DNA of 64,000 nucleotides from Mycolicibacterium diernhoferi (GCF_019456655.1 NZ_CP080332.1:4216001-4280000), one strand, 5' to 3'; counted from the first letter of the stretch, positions 50,570 through 59,273 are shown. Notes: generated from the sequence alone by a model not told the origin. Numbers and translations: made by a program.

Positions 50570-50593
50570 AAAGCCCCGCTCCGGCGGGGCTTT
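50570..50593 (+). terminator. original host tRNA-Lys terminator, displaced by integration
   Basis: The 10-bp stem AAAGCCCCGC/GCGGGGCTTT with loop TCCG follows the right att copy. In an uninterrupted chromosome it would sit directly behind tRNA-Lys. Confidence 0.85.
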
Positions 50594-50606
50594 CGGCATT
50601 CCGGGC

Positions 50607-51257
50607 CTATTCGGTGGCTGGCGACAGCAGGATCGGGCTCAGGTACCGGCGGGCGAACGCGCGGACCTCATCGCCGTCGGCGAGGTTCACCGGACTCGTG
50701 GGTGTCACGTAGAAACCGATGATGACGTGCATCAGCGCATCGGCCTGTTGCCGCGGATCGGCGGCCGGAATCTCGCCACGCTGTGCCTGGACCCGGATGG
50801 CCTCGGCGATGAAGTCCCGGCCCCGCTCCAACGGTGACGGCGCCCCCTCGGCGAAGGCCGCCACCAGTTCGGCACGGCGCGCGGCACTGACATGGTGAAA
50901 CGGCGGCTGCCGCACCACATCGATGCACAGCGCGAACGCCTCGGCGACCTGTTCACGCGGATCGGAATGGGCTGCCATCAACGCGGCGAACTCGGTGAAG
51001 ATCGCCGTGAGCTCCCGGGCCAGGGCGTGCTGGAACAGGATGTCCTTGGTCGCGAACCGGCGGTGAAGGGTGGCCCGCCCGACGTCGGCGCGCCGGGCGA
51101 TCTCCGTCGTGGTCGCCGCGCGGGTGCCGCGCTCGGCCAGCACCGCCATGCCGGCATCCATGATGCGGATGTCGACGGCGTCGTAGGCGCGGCGATCGAA
51201 GTCCGGTTCGAACGCCGCGGTCAGCAGCTCTCGCATCGGCGCGCTCGGCCTGGTCAT
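50607..51257 (-). CDS. TetR-family regulator
   Basis: This 216-residue TetR protein has the HTH at ~residues 30-75 (AVLAERGTRAATTTEIARRADVGRATLHRRFATKDILF). It is divergent from the DUF2236 oxygenase gene. An 8-bp-arm palindrome lies between the two, giving a probable autoregulated repressor/operator unit. I chose ATG 51257 (MTRPSAPMREL). Confidence 0.9.
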   Translation of the reverse strand: MTRPSAPMRELLTAAFEPDFDRRAYDAVDIRIMDAGMAVLAERGTRAATTTEIARRADVGRATLHRRFATKDILFQHALARELTAIFTEFAALMAAHSDPREQVAEAFALCIDVVRQPPFHHVSAARRAELVAAFAEGAPSPLERGRDFIAEAIRVQAQRGEIPAADPRQQADALMHVIIGFYVTPTSPVNLADGDEVRAFARRYLSPILLSPATE

Positions 51258-51294
51258 GCGACCTGACTCTAATGCCCGGCCCCCAGGGTTATAG

Positions 51295-51322
51295 TGAGAC
51301 AATTCGCCATTCTGTTGTCTCA
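51295..51322. promoter_or_regulatory. TetR operator (TGAGACAA / TTGTCTCA)
   Basis: Perfect 8-bp arms, TGAGACAA at 51295-51302 and TTGTCTCA at 51315-51322, with a 12-base spacer, 22 bases upstream of the oxygenase ATG and 38 bases from the TetR start. Confidence 0.75.
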
Positions 51323-51343
51323 TTTGTCCGAGGGAGTGCACAC

Positions 51344-52705
51344 ATGACTGCGGATGCCACCAGCGTCGCCGGCCATCCCTTCGACTTTCATCACCAGCCC
51401 GGGATGGACCTGCGGCCGGCACCGCCGCGCGCCCTGAATGCCTCCGACCTGTGGAGCCACCCCGCCAGGATGCTGCTCTCCCCGTGGCTGGACACCACCG
51501 CCCCGCCCGCCGACACCGAACTCAACCGGCTGTTCGCCGATCACTTCTGGCAGGGTGACGAGCCGATCGACGCCGTCGTCGAGGCCTTCCGCGAGACCGG
51601 AATGCAGCGCGGGCGCGCGATGCTGGAGCAGGCGCTGGCCCACGGCATCGACACCGTCCAGGACGCGCCGCAGGCACTGGTGGATTTCTTTGCCCGCCTG
51701 GACAATCCGCCGTCCTGGCATGACCCGGAGCAGTGGGAGCGCGGTCGCCGGCTGTGGACCCGGTCCTCGTTCTCGGGCAAGTTGTGCATGGCGGTGCTGG
51801 ATTTCATGGCGACCTTCGTCGGCGAGGAGGTGTCCAGCGCGGTCGGCGCGACCGGCCGTTACGTCGAGGACTTCGCCACCCGCAACCTGGAGACCAACCT
51901 GTGGTTCGCCGCGATGGCCGAACCCGATGCGGTACAGCGCACCTCGCCGCGTTTCCACGACACCATCCGGGTCCGACTGATGCACGGCCAGGTCCGCGCC
52001 GGCCTGCGCCGCTCCTGGGGCGACGAGCATTTCGCCCAGCACGGCAACCCGATCTCGAATACCTCGATCATGGGTGCCTCGCTGTCGTTCGGTTTGTTCC
52101 CGATGTTGTTGGATCACGTTCTGGGGCGCCGCCATACGCGCCAGGAACTCACCGACGTCACCATGTACTGGGCGTACATCGGCTACGTCTTCGGCGCGTC
52201 CGAAGAACTGGTCCCCCGCAACCTCGATGATGCGCTGGCCGCCCTGCACTACCAGTTCAGCACCGCCGGTGGGCCGTCCGAGTACACCGAACCGATGGCC
52301 GTCACGGCCACCGAGAGTCTGCGCGAGAGCACGTGGGTGAACAAGGTGATCATCGCGGCGATGACACCGGCGCTCGGCCTGATCGGGTTCTACAGCGGCA
52401 AGGACGGGGTGGCGGCACTGGTGCAGGGCACCCCCTTCGAGAACGCCCGCATCCGACCGTGGGACACCATGACCCGGCTGCTGGTGACGGCCAACGTCAC
52501 CGTCAACCGGCTCAGCGACCGACTTCCCGGCGCACACCGCCGGATCGAACGCCAGCTCGACAACGGCGATCTGTTCTGGCGACTGGTGGTCTGGTACACC
52601 CGCAGCAACGCCGCCAGGAAGGGCGTCACGGCCACCCGCTACACCCACCACGACCACACCGCGGCCACCGGCATCGGCTGCCCGCACGCCCAGCGCGCCG
52701 GCTGA
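51344..52705 (+). CDS. DUF2236 / MpaB-type (latex-clearing-protein-like) oxygenase
   Basis: This 453-residue, all-helical protein has the DUF2236 core (FSGKLCMAVLDFMATFVGEEVSSAVGATGRYVEDFATRNLETNLW, DTIRVRLMHGQVRAGLR) and a late TYWAYIGYVFGASEEL-like YWAYIGYVFGASEEL helix. Relatives include heme-dependent rubber-cleaving Lcp and MpaB. Substrate unknown. The ferredoxin gene starts 2-5 bases after the stop, suggesting electron supply. Confidence 0.85.
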   Translation: MTADATSVAGHPFDFHHQPGMDLRPAPPRALNASDLWSHPARMLLSPWLDTTAPPADTELNRLFADHFWQGDEPIDAVVEAFRETGMQRGRAMLEQALAHGIDTVQDAPQALVDFFARLDNPPSWHDPEQWERGRRLWTRSSFSGKLCMAVLDFMATFVGEEVSSAVGATGRYVEDFATRNLETNLWFAAMAEPDAVQRTSPRFHDTIRVRLMHGQVRAGLRRSWGDEHFAQHGNPISNTSIMGASLSFGLFPMLLDHVLGRRHTRQELTDVTMYWAYIGYVFGASEELVPRNLDDALAALHYQFSTAGGPSEYTEPMAVTATESLRESTWVNKVIIAAMTPALGLIGFYSGKDGVAALVQGTPFENARIRPWDTMTRLLVTANVTVNRLSDRLPGAHRRIERQLDNGDLFWRLVVWYTRSNAARKGVTATRYTHHDHTAATGIGCPHAQRAG

Positions 52706-52710
52706 CCGTG

Positions 52711-53049
52711 ATGCCCGGCCGGCCGCGGTTACCCAGGGCGTTGCGCCGGTCCGCGCCGGCGCCGGTGAACCCACCCACAGCCGATTTCGAGGTGGAGTTG
52801 GCGCGTTCCGGGCGGGTGCTGACGGTGCCGGCCGACAGGTCGATCCTCGACACCCTCGAGGACGCCGGCGTCGGGCCGGCCAACTCGTGCCGCAACGGAA
52901 TCTGCGGCAGCTGCGAGACGGCGGTCATCAGCGGCACACCCATCCACCGCGACTTCTATCTGAGCGCCGAGCAGCAGTCGGCCGGTACCTGCATGACCGT
53001 CTGCGTGTCCCGGGCTCCGGCCGGCAGCCGGTTGGTGCTCGACATCTGA
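52711..53049 (+). CDS. plant-type [2Fe-2S] ferredoxin
   Basis: This is a 112-residue protein. After ~30 basic/Pro residues comes a ferredoxin fold with the cluster ligands in SCRNGICGSC and a fourth Cys in GTCMTVC. This resembles the C-terminal domain of phthalate-dioxygenase-type reductases, but standing alone. GTG 52708 is a possible alternative start. It likely transfers electrons to the DUF2236 oxygenase. Confidence 0.88.
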   Translation: MPGRPRLPRALRRSAPAPVNPPTADFEVELARSGRVLTVPADRSILDTLEDAGVGPANSCRNGICGSCETAVISGTPIHRDFYLSAEQQSAGTCMTVCVSRAPAGSRLVLDI

Positions 53050-53050
53050 G

Positions 53051-53797
53051 TCAGCGTTCCCCGCGCAGCGCCAAGCTGATCCGCGCCGCGGCCTCGCGGA
53101 CCTGCGGGCCCAACTCGTCGAACCGGTCGGCGGTGATGCGGCTGCTCGGCCCCGACACCGACACCGCGGCCACCGGCCCCGACGCGCTCTCGATGGGCGC
53201 GCCGAGCGAACTGATCCCGTGCGACAACCCGCCGACGTTGACCGAGTAGCCGCGCTCGCGAATCTCGTTGACCACGGCCCGAATTCGGCCCGGATCGGTC
53301 AGGGTGTCCGGCGTCTGCGCCGGCAACGGACCGGCAAGATACTTGTCCAGGTACTCATCGCCGCAGGCGGACAGATACGCCAGCCCGGTGGCCGAGGCGT
53401 GCAGGGCGATCCGCTCCCCCAGCGGCAGGAACGCGCGCAACCGGTGTGGGGTGTCCAGGCGCTCGACCAGCACCAGCGAGTCACCGTCGGCGGCGGCGAG
53501 GTGGATCGTCTCGGTGGTGCCGAGCTGCAGTTCGTTCATCACCGGCAGCGCGGCCTCGCGCAGACTCTCTCCGCCGGCCCGGCCGACGATGGCCACCACC
53601 CGGTAGGTCAGCTGCCAGCGCGTCGGCGCGGTCTCGGTGGGCCGTAGCCAACCGACCTCCTGCAGGGTCAGCAGGTTGCGCTGGACCGTGCTCTTGGGCA
53701 GCCCGACGGATCGGGCCAGCTCCGACAGCCCGACCGGCTGCGCTTCCGCAACCGCCTCCAGGACGCGAAACGCCGACACCACGCTCTCTGTGGCCAA
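53051..53797 (-). CDS. IclR-family regulator
   Basis: This is a 248-residue protein with an N-terminal winged HTH (FRVLEAVAEAQPVGLSELARSVGLPKSTVQRNLLTL) and a C-terminal effector domain with the IclR signature region GISSLGAPIESASGPVAAVSVSGPSSR. It is divergent from the transporter/ligase operon, with a palindrome between, and is probably its regulator. Confidence 0.92.
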   Translation of the reverse strand: MATESVVSAFRVLEAVAEAQPVGLSELARSVGLPKSTVQRNLLTLQEVGWLRPTETAPTRWQLTYRVVAIVGRAGGESLREAALPVMNELQLGTTETIHLAAADGDSLVLVERLDTPHRLRAFLPLGERIALHASATGLAYLSACGDEYLDKYLAGPLPAQTPDTLTDPGRIRAVVNEIRERGYSVNVGGLSHGISSLGAPIESASGPVAAVSVSGPSSRITADRFDELGPQVREAAARISLALRGER

Positions 53798-53858
53798 GAT
53801 TGATTCTCTCTTCGTGTGTGAGCTAGGTTACCGCGCATCGGTCTAACAGATGAACCGT

Positions 53859-53877
53859 CGGTCCACTACATGGACCG
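53859..53877. promoter_or_regulatory. IclR-type operator CGGTCCA-N5-TGGACCG
   Basis: Perfect 7-bp arms with a 5-base spacer lie 18 bases before the transporter ATG. AGGGAGGTGAC, the ribosome-binding site, follows directly. The position suits repression or activation by the divergent IclR protein. Confidence 0.75.
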
Positions 53878-53895
53878 AATATAGAGGGAGGTGAC

Positions 53896-55257
53896 ATGAC
53901 AGCGCAACTGATCGCACTCGGGATCTTCATCGCGGTGTTCGCGATTGCCGCGGTGCGCAACGTGAACATCGGCATCGTGATGTTCCCGGTGGCGTGCATC
54001 GTCGGCCTGTGGCTGGCCGAGTTGAGCCTGAACGAGGTCATCGCCGGCTTCCCGCTCAGCATCCTGGTGCTGCTGGTCGGCGTGACCTACTTCTTCGGTA
54101 TCGCGCACAGCAACGGCACCATCGACTGGCTCATCCGCGCATCACTGGCGAAGGTCGGCAATCGGGACGCCCTGTTCCCGGCAGTGTTCTTCGCCCTCAC
54201 CGCGATCATCTCCGCGATGGGCGCCCCGCTGGGCGGCCTGGTGATGGCGCCGATGGGCATGAGCATCGCGCACAAGCGCGGTATCGACCCGATGCTGATG
54301 GCACTGGCGATGGGCGCCGGCCTGAGCGCCGGCGCGTTCGCCCCCACCAGCCTGTTCGGCATCATCACCTGGGGCACCGCCAACGAGGCCGGCATCGCGC
54401 TCAGCCCGCTGCTGCTGTTCAGCGTCGCTCTCATCCTCAACCTCGTGCTGCTGGCCGTCGCCTACGTCTTGTTCGGCCGCCGCAAGAAGTTCGACGCCGA
54501 GGCGCCCGCCTTCGGCCGGGCGATGGTGGCGCACGGCGCCACCCTGCGCCAGTACGGCGGCTCGACCCTGGATATCGACGACACCACCGGCGGCGCAGGC
54601 GACGGCTCCGACGACGAGCTCGTCGCCCCCGGCCGGCCCACCGGCATGCAGATGCTGACCCTGCTGATGATGCTGATTCTGGTCGCCGCCGTCATCGTGC
54701 TGTCTCTGCTCGGCCTCACCCCGGACATCGGCGTGCTCGGCTACGGCCTGGGCGCGGTCGCCGCCCTGCTCGACGCATCGTCGGGCAAGAAGGCGATGAG
54801 CCGGATCGACTGGGGCTCGGTCCTGTTGGTCGGCGGCATCATCACCTACGTCGGCGTGCTCACCGATATGGGTGTGGTGGATCTGCTCGGCGAGGGCGCC
54901 GTGCACCTGGGTTCACCGCTGGTGGCCGCCATCCTGCTCTGCGCCGCAGCAGCATTGATCTCGGCCTTCGCCTCCACCACCGGCATGCTCGCTGCCCTTG
55001 TGCCCCTTGCGCTTCCGCTCATCGCCGACGGCGGCATCCCCGGTTGGGCGCTGATCTGCGCGATCGGTGTGTGCGCGTCGATCGTCGACGTGTCCCCGTT
55101 CTCCACCGTCGGCGCCACGTACGTGGCCACCACCGTCGACGAGGAGGCCCGCCCGCGCATGACCAAGCTGCTGACCCGCTGGGGTCTGTCGATGGTGGTG
55201 CTCGGGCCGATCGTCCTCACCCTCGTCCTGATCCTTCCCGGAATGGCCTTCTCATGA
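53896..55257 (+). CDS. dicarboxylate transporter, MatC/DASS type
   Basis: This is a 453-residue integral membrane protein with a MatC-like N-terminal domain (FIAVFAIAAVRNVNIGIVMFPVACIVG) and a second helical half with SAFASTTGMLAALVPLALPL and DVSPFSTVGATYVA. About 11-12 membrane segments. The internal linker (~200-250) is charged. Together with the following acyl-CoA synthetase it fits uptake of malonate or a related dicarboxylate. Confidence 0.87.
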   Translation: MTAQLIALGIFIAVFAIAAVRNVNIGIVMFPVACIVGLWLAELSLNEVIAGFPLSILVLLVGVTYFFGIAHSNGTIDWLIRASLAKVGNRDALFPAVFFALTAIISAMGAPLGGLVMAPMGMSIAHKRGIDPMLMALAMGAGLSAGAFAPTSLFGIITWGTANEAGIALSPLLLFSVALILNLVLLAVAYVLFGRRKKFDAEAPAFGRAMVAHGATLRQYGGSTLDIDDTTGGAGDGSDDELVAPGRPTGMQMLTLLMMLILVAAVIVLSLLGLTPDIGVLGYGLGAVAALLDASSGKKAMSRIDWGSVLLVGGIITYVGVLTDMGVVDLLGEGAVHLGSPLVAAILLCAAAALISAFASTTGMLAALVPLALPLIADGGIPGWALICAIGVCASIVDVSPFSTVGATYVATTVDEEARPRMTKLLTRWGLSMVVLGPIVLTLVLILPGMAFS

Positions 55258-56669
55258 CCCGCGCCCTGCTGCACGCCCTGCTCGATACCACGGCCGCCGA
55301 CGACGACCGGGCGGTCACCATCGACGGGATGACCCTGTCGCGCAGCGAGTTGCGGGAGCGCTCCGCGGGATTCGGCGCCGAACTGCTCCGGCTGGGCCCG
55401 GACCAGGTGGTGGCCGTCAACGCCGAACCCACCCCGACCACGGTCATCGCCGTGGTGGGCGCTCTGCTGGCCGGTGTCCCGGTGGTGCCGGTACCCCCGG
55501 ATGCCGGTCACGCCGAGGTCGCGCACATCGTCGCGGACTCCGGCGCCACCGTGTGGGTCGGGCCGCGCCGCGACGGTGTGGATCTGGCGGTCGCCGCCCC
55601 CGAGGACTCCGTCCGCACCGCGACCGTGGCGAAACCCGTTGCGCCCGAGCAGGTCGCGATGATCCTGTACACCTCCGGTACCACGGGCGCACCCAAGGGG
55701 GTGCTGCTCAGCCGTCGGGGCATGGCGGCCGGATTGGATGCCCTGGCCGAGGCCTGGCAGTGGACCGCCGATGACACCGTCGCCCACGGCCTGCCGCTGT
55801 TCCACACACACGGCCTGATCCTCGGCGTCCTCGGCTCGCTGCACATCGGGTCGCGCCTGGTGCACACCGGGAAACCGACGCCTGAGCGCTACGCCGAGGC
55901 CGGCGCCACCATGTACTTCGGTGTGCCGACGGTGTGGACCCGGGTCACCCGGGACGAGCGGTCGGCCGCGGCGCTGGCCTCGGCCCGGCTGTTGGTGAGC
56001 GGCAGTGCGCCGCTTCCGGTCCCGGTCTTCGACCGGCTGCGCGAGCTCACCGGCCAGGCTCCCATCGAGCGTTACGGCATGACCGAGACGATGATCACGC
56101 TGAGCACCCGCGCCGACGACGAGCGGCGCCCCGGCTGGGTCGGGAAACCGGTCGCCGGAGCGCAGACCCGCATCCAGGCCGACGACGGCACACCGGTGCC
56201 CCACGACGGGGAGTCCATCGGCCGCCTGCAGGTCCGCGGCCCCATGCTGTTCGACGGCTATCTGAACCGACCCGAGGTCACCGCTGCGAGCTGGACCGCA
56301 GACGGGTGGTTCGTCACCGGGGACCTGGCTGCCATCGATGCGGACGGGTTCCACCGCATCGTCGGCCGGGAATCGGTGGACCTGATCAAGTCCGGCGGTT
56401 ACCGGATCGGCGCCGGCGAGATCGAGACCTCGCTGCTGGCCCGCCCCGAGGTCACCGAGGTGGCCGTGATCGGCGCGCCCGACGACGATCTGGGCCAGCG
56501 CATCGTCGCCTATGTGGTCACCGACTCGGACACCACCGATCTCGCCGACCGTCTCATCACCCATGTCGCAGAGGATCTGTCGTGGCACAAGCGCCCGCGC
56601 GAGATCCGTTTCGTCCCCGCCCTGCCGCGCAACGCCATGGGCAAGGTCCAGAAGAAAGCCCTGATGTGA
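55254..56669 (+). CDS. acyl-CoA synthetase of MatB (malonyl-CoA synthetase) type
   Basis: This 471-residue AMP-forming ligase has P-loop LYTSGTTGAPKG, the YGMTET motif, GYRIGAGEIE and C-terminal PRNAMGKVQKKAL. The short length (471 vs ~550 for long-chain synthetases) and RYGMTETM block resemble MatB, which makes malonyl-CoA or methylmalonyl-CoA. It overlaps the transporter stop by ATGA. Confidence 0.85.
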   Translation: MTRALLHALLDTTAADDDRAVTIDGMTLSRSELRERSAGFGAELLRLGPDQVVAVNAEPTPTTVIAVVGALLAGVPVVPVPPDAGHAEVAHIVADSGATVWVGPRRDGVDLAVAAPEDSVRTATVAKPVAPEQVAMILYTSGTTGAPKGVLLSRRGMAAGLDALAEAWQWTADDTVAHGLPLFHTHGLILGVLGSLHIGSRLVHTGKPTPERYAEAGATMYFGVPTVWTRVTRDERSAAALASARLLVSGSAPLPVPVFDRLRELTGQAPIERYGMTETMITLSTRADDERRPGWVGKPVAGAQTRIQADDGTPVPHDGESIGRLQVRGPMLFDGYLNRPEVTAASWTADGWFVTGDLAAIDADGFHRIVGRESVDLIKSGGYRIGAGEIETSLLARPEVTEVAVIGAPDDDLGQRIVAYVVTDSDTTDLADRLITHVAEDLSWHKRPREIRFVPALPRNAMGKVQKKALM

Positions 56670-57037
56670 AGATCGATCACTACGCCCGGCATCTCGGCAT
56701 CGCGGTGCAGAACTTTGGCAACGGCGACGCCACCGCGACCCTGCGGGTCGGACCCGAGCATCTCAACCCGCACGGCACCGCGCACGGAGCGCTGATGCTC
56801 AGCGTGGTCGGCGCCGCATTGGCGGCGGCGGCCAACAACGAAACCCACAGCGGCGTGGTCAGTTCCATCCACATCGACTACCTCGCTCCCGCCCACGAGG
56901 GAGACGAACTGGTGGCCACCGCCTCGGTCGGGGAACGGCTGGCCCGGGAGGACATCTTCGTGGTCCGACTCACCAAGGCCGGCGAGGATGTCCCGGTGGC
57001 TCGCGCGTCCGGACGGGCCACCCGCCGGGACCGGTAG
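56666..57037 (+). CDS. hot-dog thioesterase (PaaI type)
   Basis: This 123-residue single hot-dog domain protein has NPHGTAHGALMLSVVGAALAAAANN and SSIHIDYLAPA, as in PaaI/YbgC-like thioesterases. The GTG start overlaps the ligase stop (GTGA). It may release CoA from stalled acyl-CoA or act as an overflow hydrolase in the operon. Confidence 0.87.
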   Translation: MKIDHYARHLGIAVQNFGNGDATATLRVGPEHLNPHGTAHGALMLSVVGAALAAAANNETHSGVVSSIHIDYLAPAHEGDELVATASVGERLAREDIFVVRLTKAGEDVPVARASGRATRRDR

Positions 57038-57241
57038 CCGGATCCGTCCACGAATACACCGAATACCTGCACCGCGACGCCCAGTGTGGAATGATCACGA
57101 AACGGTAAATGAGTTGCCCCACTTGAATTTTCAGATGCGTCAATTGAATCCCGCCCTGCCGATACTCCTCAAAGACCGCCGGACACGAGGGATTTCAGGA
57201 CACGCGCCGCGCAGGTAGGTGCCGGACGGGAGGGTCGTGCG

Positions 57242-57661
57242 ATGACACGTCGCCGCGGTCTCCGTTCCGGAATATGCTGCGCGGTTCTGGCTGCGGCCAC
57301 CCTGAGTGGCTGCGGCATCCAGGTGGAATCGATCGCGCAGACCCCACTGTTCGCCACCCTCCCGGACGCACCGGTCGATACGTCCGCCTCCGAGTTGTCG
57401 GCCCTGGCACCTTGCGTTCCGGGCGTCGGCATCCCGCACGCGGCGTCGGTCGTCACCGACCTCCTGCTCGGCACAGACCGTTACGCGACCGATTGCGCCC
57501 GCCAGGCGCGCCCCATCGTCAAACCGGCGCCCCTGGGAGTCCCGGCACGAACGGCGCCGTCGATCCAGCCCGCCACCGGCATCGTCACCGACGACCTGAT
57601 CGGCGCAGTCCTCACCGGCACGAGCGAATACTGGCACCGGCCCGTCGTCGGCCCGGCCTAG
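57242..57661 (+). CDS. small lipoprotein/exported protein of unknown family
   Basis: This 139-residue protein has an Arg-rich start, hydrophobic segment and lipobox LSGC (Cys ~24). The mature part has two further Cys (ALAPCVPG, ATDCARQ) and no known domain. Anchored outside the membrane if the lipobox is used. Confidence 0.72.
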   Translation: MTRRRGLRSGICCAVLAAATLSGCGIQVESIAQTPLFATLPDAPVDTSASELSALAPCVPGVGIPHAASVVTDLLLGTDRYATDCARQARPIVKPAPLGVPARTAPSIQPATGIVTDDLIGAVLTGTSEYWHRPVVGPA

Positions 57662-57968
57662 ACCCTCGTCCGCCTCGGCGACCAACGATCCCGCGCACCC
57701 GGAGCCGGGATATCGTTGCGGCTAACGCACGCGTAAATTGCTACGCCTACCAGGCACGCTTCTTCTCACGCCGCGTCGAAATGTGCCCAGAATGAGCTCC
57801 ACTCCCCCGCATGACCGCTGATTCCGTAGCTACAAACTCCTAAATAGCAGGTAGACGCATAGGAAGATGTTGACCGGTGAAGTTATCCTCGTGCTAAGGT
57901 TTAGTTAGCTGCAAACCGGGTACACCACGCTTCAATGCAGCACCCGGCACGAAATGAGGTATTAGCTG
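57662..57968. other. AT-richer intergenic region with promoter-like sequence
   Basis: These 307 bases contain no supported gene. From ~57825 to 57925 the sequence is AT-rich for this genome and contains TTGACC (~57870) and TAAGGTTTAGTTAG (~57895-57908), resembling promoter elements. It leads into a possible 56-residue frame at 57969. Confidence 0.4.
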
Positions 57969-58139
57969 ATGCCAGACCGAGGCGCTTTCGAGTCGCCGAC
58001 CGCAGGCCACGATGGCGCGGCGTCGAGCACGGTCTCCGTCGTGAGCTGCAGCCGCCTGGGTCGCACCGCCAACCCGCCCACCTTCTCGCTGACCGGCTGG
58101 CTGCGTCCGCGCCGGCGCCGAGGCGTCAGCGGCGCTTGA
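57969..58139 (+). CDS. possible small protein (56 residues)
   Basis: ATG 57969, with GAGGT 11 bases upstream, to TGA 58137. The product starts MPDRGAFESPTAGHDG and is Arg-rich at the end. Its 3' end overlaps the DUF3618 gene by 14 bases on the other strand. No homologue recalled; could be a leader or noncoding. Confidence 0.3.
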   Translation: MPDRGAFESPTAGHDGAASSTVSVVSCSRLGRTANPPTFSLTGWLRPRRRRGVSGA

Positions 58140-58353
58140 TTCGGCGGATCACCAGCACCACGACCACCGTCCCCACCCCGGCCAGCGAAATCAGGACCGG
58201 CGGCTTCGTCACAAACGCGATCACCTTGGCCTTGGCGTCGTCTGCCAGCCGCTGAGGGTTCGCCCGCACGGCCAGAATGTCGACCGTCGCGGCCAGCTGA
58301 TCACGAGCCTGGTCGATGTCCCGCTTGATCGTCTCAGGATCCCGGTCCGCCAC
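58126..58353 (-). CDS. DUF3618 small membrane protein (Rv2520c)
   Basis: This 75-residue protein has the DUF3618 helix DPETIKRDIDQARDQLAATVDILAVRANP, followed by one membrane helix (PPVLISLAGVGTVVVVLVI) and a basic tail. Same place next to bcp as Rv2520c. Confidence 0.92.
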   Translation of the reverse strand: MADRDPETIKRDIDQARDQLAATVDILAVRANPQRLADDAKAKVIAFVTKPPVLISLAGVGTVVVVLVIRRIKRR

Positions 58354-58468
58354 TGTGGCCCTCCATCTGCGCCGTCATGTCACAACTTCCGTCACAACCT
58401 TGCCGTTTACCCTAGAGCAGCCGGAGCCGACCCCGCTGCCCCGGTCGATGAGAAAGGCGTAACGACGC

Positions 58469-58951
58469 ATGGCACAGACCCCGCGGCTGGCAGTCGGCGA
58501 CAAGGCCCCCGCCTTCAGCCTCCCCGATGCAGACGGCAATACCGTCCAGCTGTCCGACTTCAAAGGCCGCAAGGTGATCGTGTATTTCTACCCGGCCGCA
58601 TCGACCCCGGGATGCACCAAGCAGGCCTGCGACTTCCGCGACAGCCTCGCCGAACTCAACGAGGCCGGCCTCGACGTCATCGGGATCTCCCCGGACAAGC
58701 CCGAGAAGCTGGCCAAGTTCCGCGACGCCGAGGGGTTGACCTTCCCGCTGTTGTCCGACCCGGAGAAGAAGGTGCTGACCGCCTGGGGCGCGTTCGGGGA
58801 GAAGTCCATGTACGGCAAGACCGTGCAGGGCGTCATCCGCTCGACGTTCCTGGTCGACGAGTCGGGCAACATCGAGGTGGCCCAGTACAACGTGAAGGCT
58901 GCACACACGAAAACAAAGATTCAGAAGTACATCGAGCTGGTCAAGCCATGA
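58469..58951 (+). CDS. bcp: peroxiredoxin Bcp (Rv2521) with atypical C-terminus
   Basis: This 160-residue thiol peroxidase has the peroxidatic motif STPGCTKQACDF (Cys ~46, resolving Cys ~51) and GISPDKPEKLAKF. After QYNVKA the last ~17 residues (AHTKTKIQKYIELVKP) differ from the end I remember for mycobacterial Bcp (KATGHVAKLRR type) and are Lys-rich and AT-rich at DNA level. This suggests that DNA beyond ~58900 is foreign. The downstream gene starts inside its stop (ATGA). Confidence 0.93.
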   Translation: MAQTPRLAVGDKAPAFSLPDADGNTVQLSDFKGRKVIVYFYPAASTPGCTKQACDFRDSLAELNEAGLDVIGISPDKPEKLAKFRDAEGLTFPLLSDPEKKVLTAWGAFGEKSMYGKTVQGVIRSTFLVDESGNIEVAQYNVKAAHTKTKIQKYIELVKP

Positions 58952-59256
58952 CACAGGGGAACGCGTGGACCCGCGAACACCGTGAAAACGCACTGGCGGC
59001 AATCTCGGTTGTTCGGGAGCTACTGGGCGGCGGTCACGATTACGGGTCCGAGGACGCGGCCACCGAGACCTTCGAGGTGATGGCACAGTTCGATGATGTA
59101 GAAACCGAGGGCGAGGCACTGGCCCGTCTTATGACGGGTCTCGGCAACGTGGCGGCGATGTTGGCCCGTCGACTAGAACAGGCAGACGGAGTCGAGTGGA
59201 CACAGACCCTGCGGGATCTGGAGCGAATCGTCAAGGAACAGCCCCTAGCCGACTGA
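58948..59256 (+). CDS. small phage-type hypothetical protein coupled to bcp
   Basis: This 102-residue, acidic helical protein (MTQGNAWTREHRENALAAISVVRELL...) has no known motif. Its ATG overlaps the bcp stop by ATGA, so it is probably translated from the host bcp transcript. A terminator follows at 59274. Confidence 0.65.
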   Translation: MTQGNAWTREHRENALAAISVVRELLGGGHDYGSEDAATETFEVMAQFDDVETEGEALARLMTGLGNVAAMLARRLEQADGVEWTQTLRDLERIVKEQPLAD

Positions 59257-59273
59257 ACCCCGTAAACGCACGA

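Noticed and set aside
57935..58255. 106-codon plus-strand frame overlapping DUF3618
   Set aside because: Shadow of the DUF3618 gene on the other strand.
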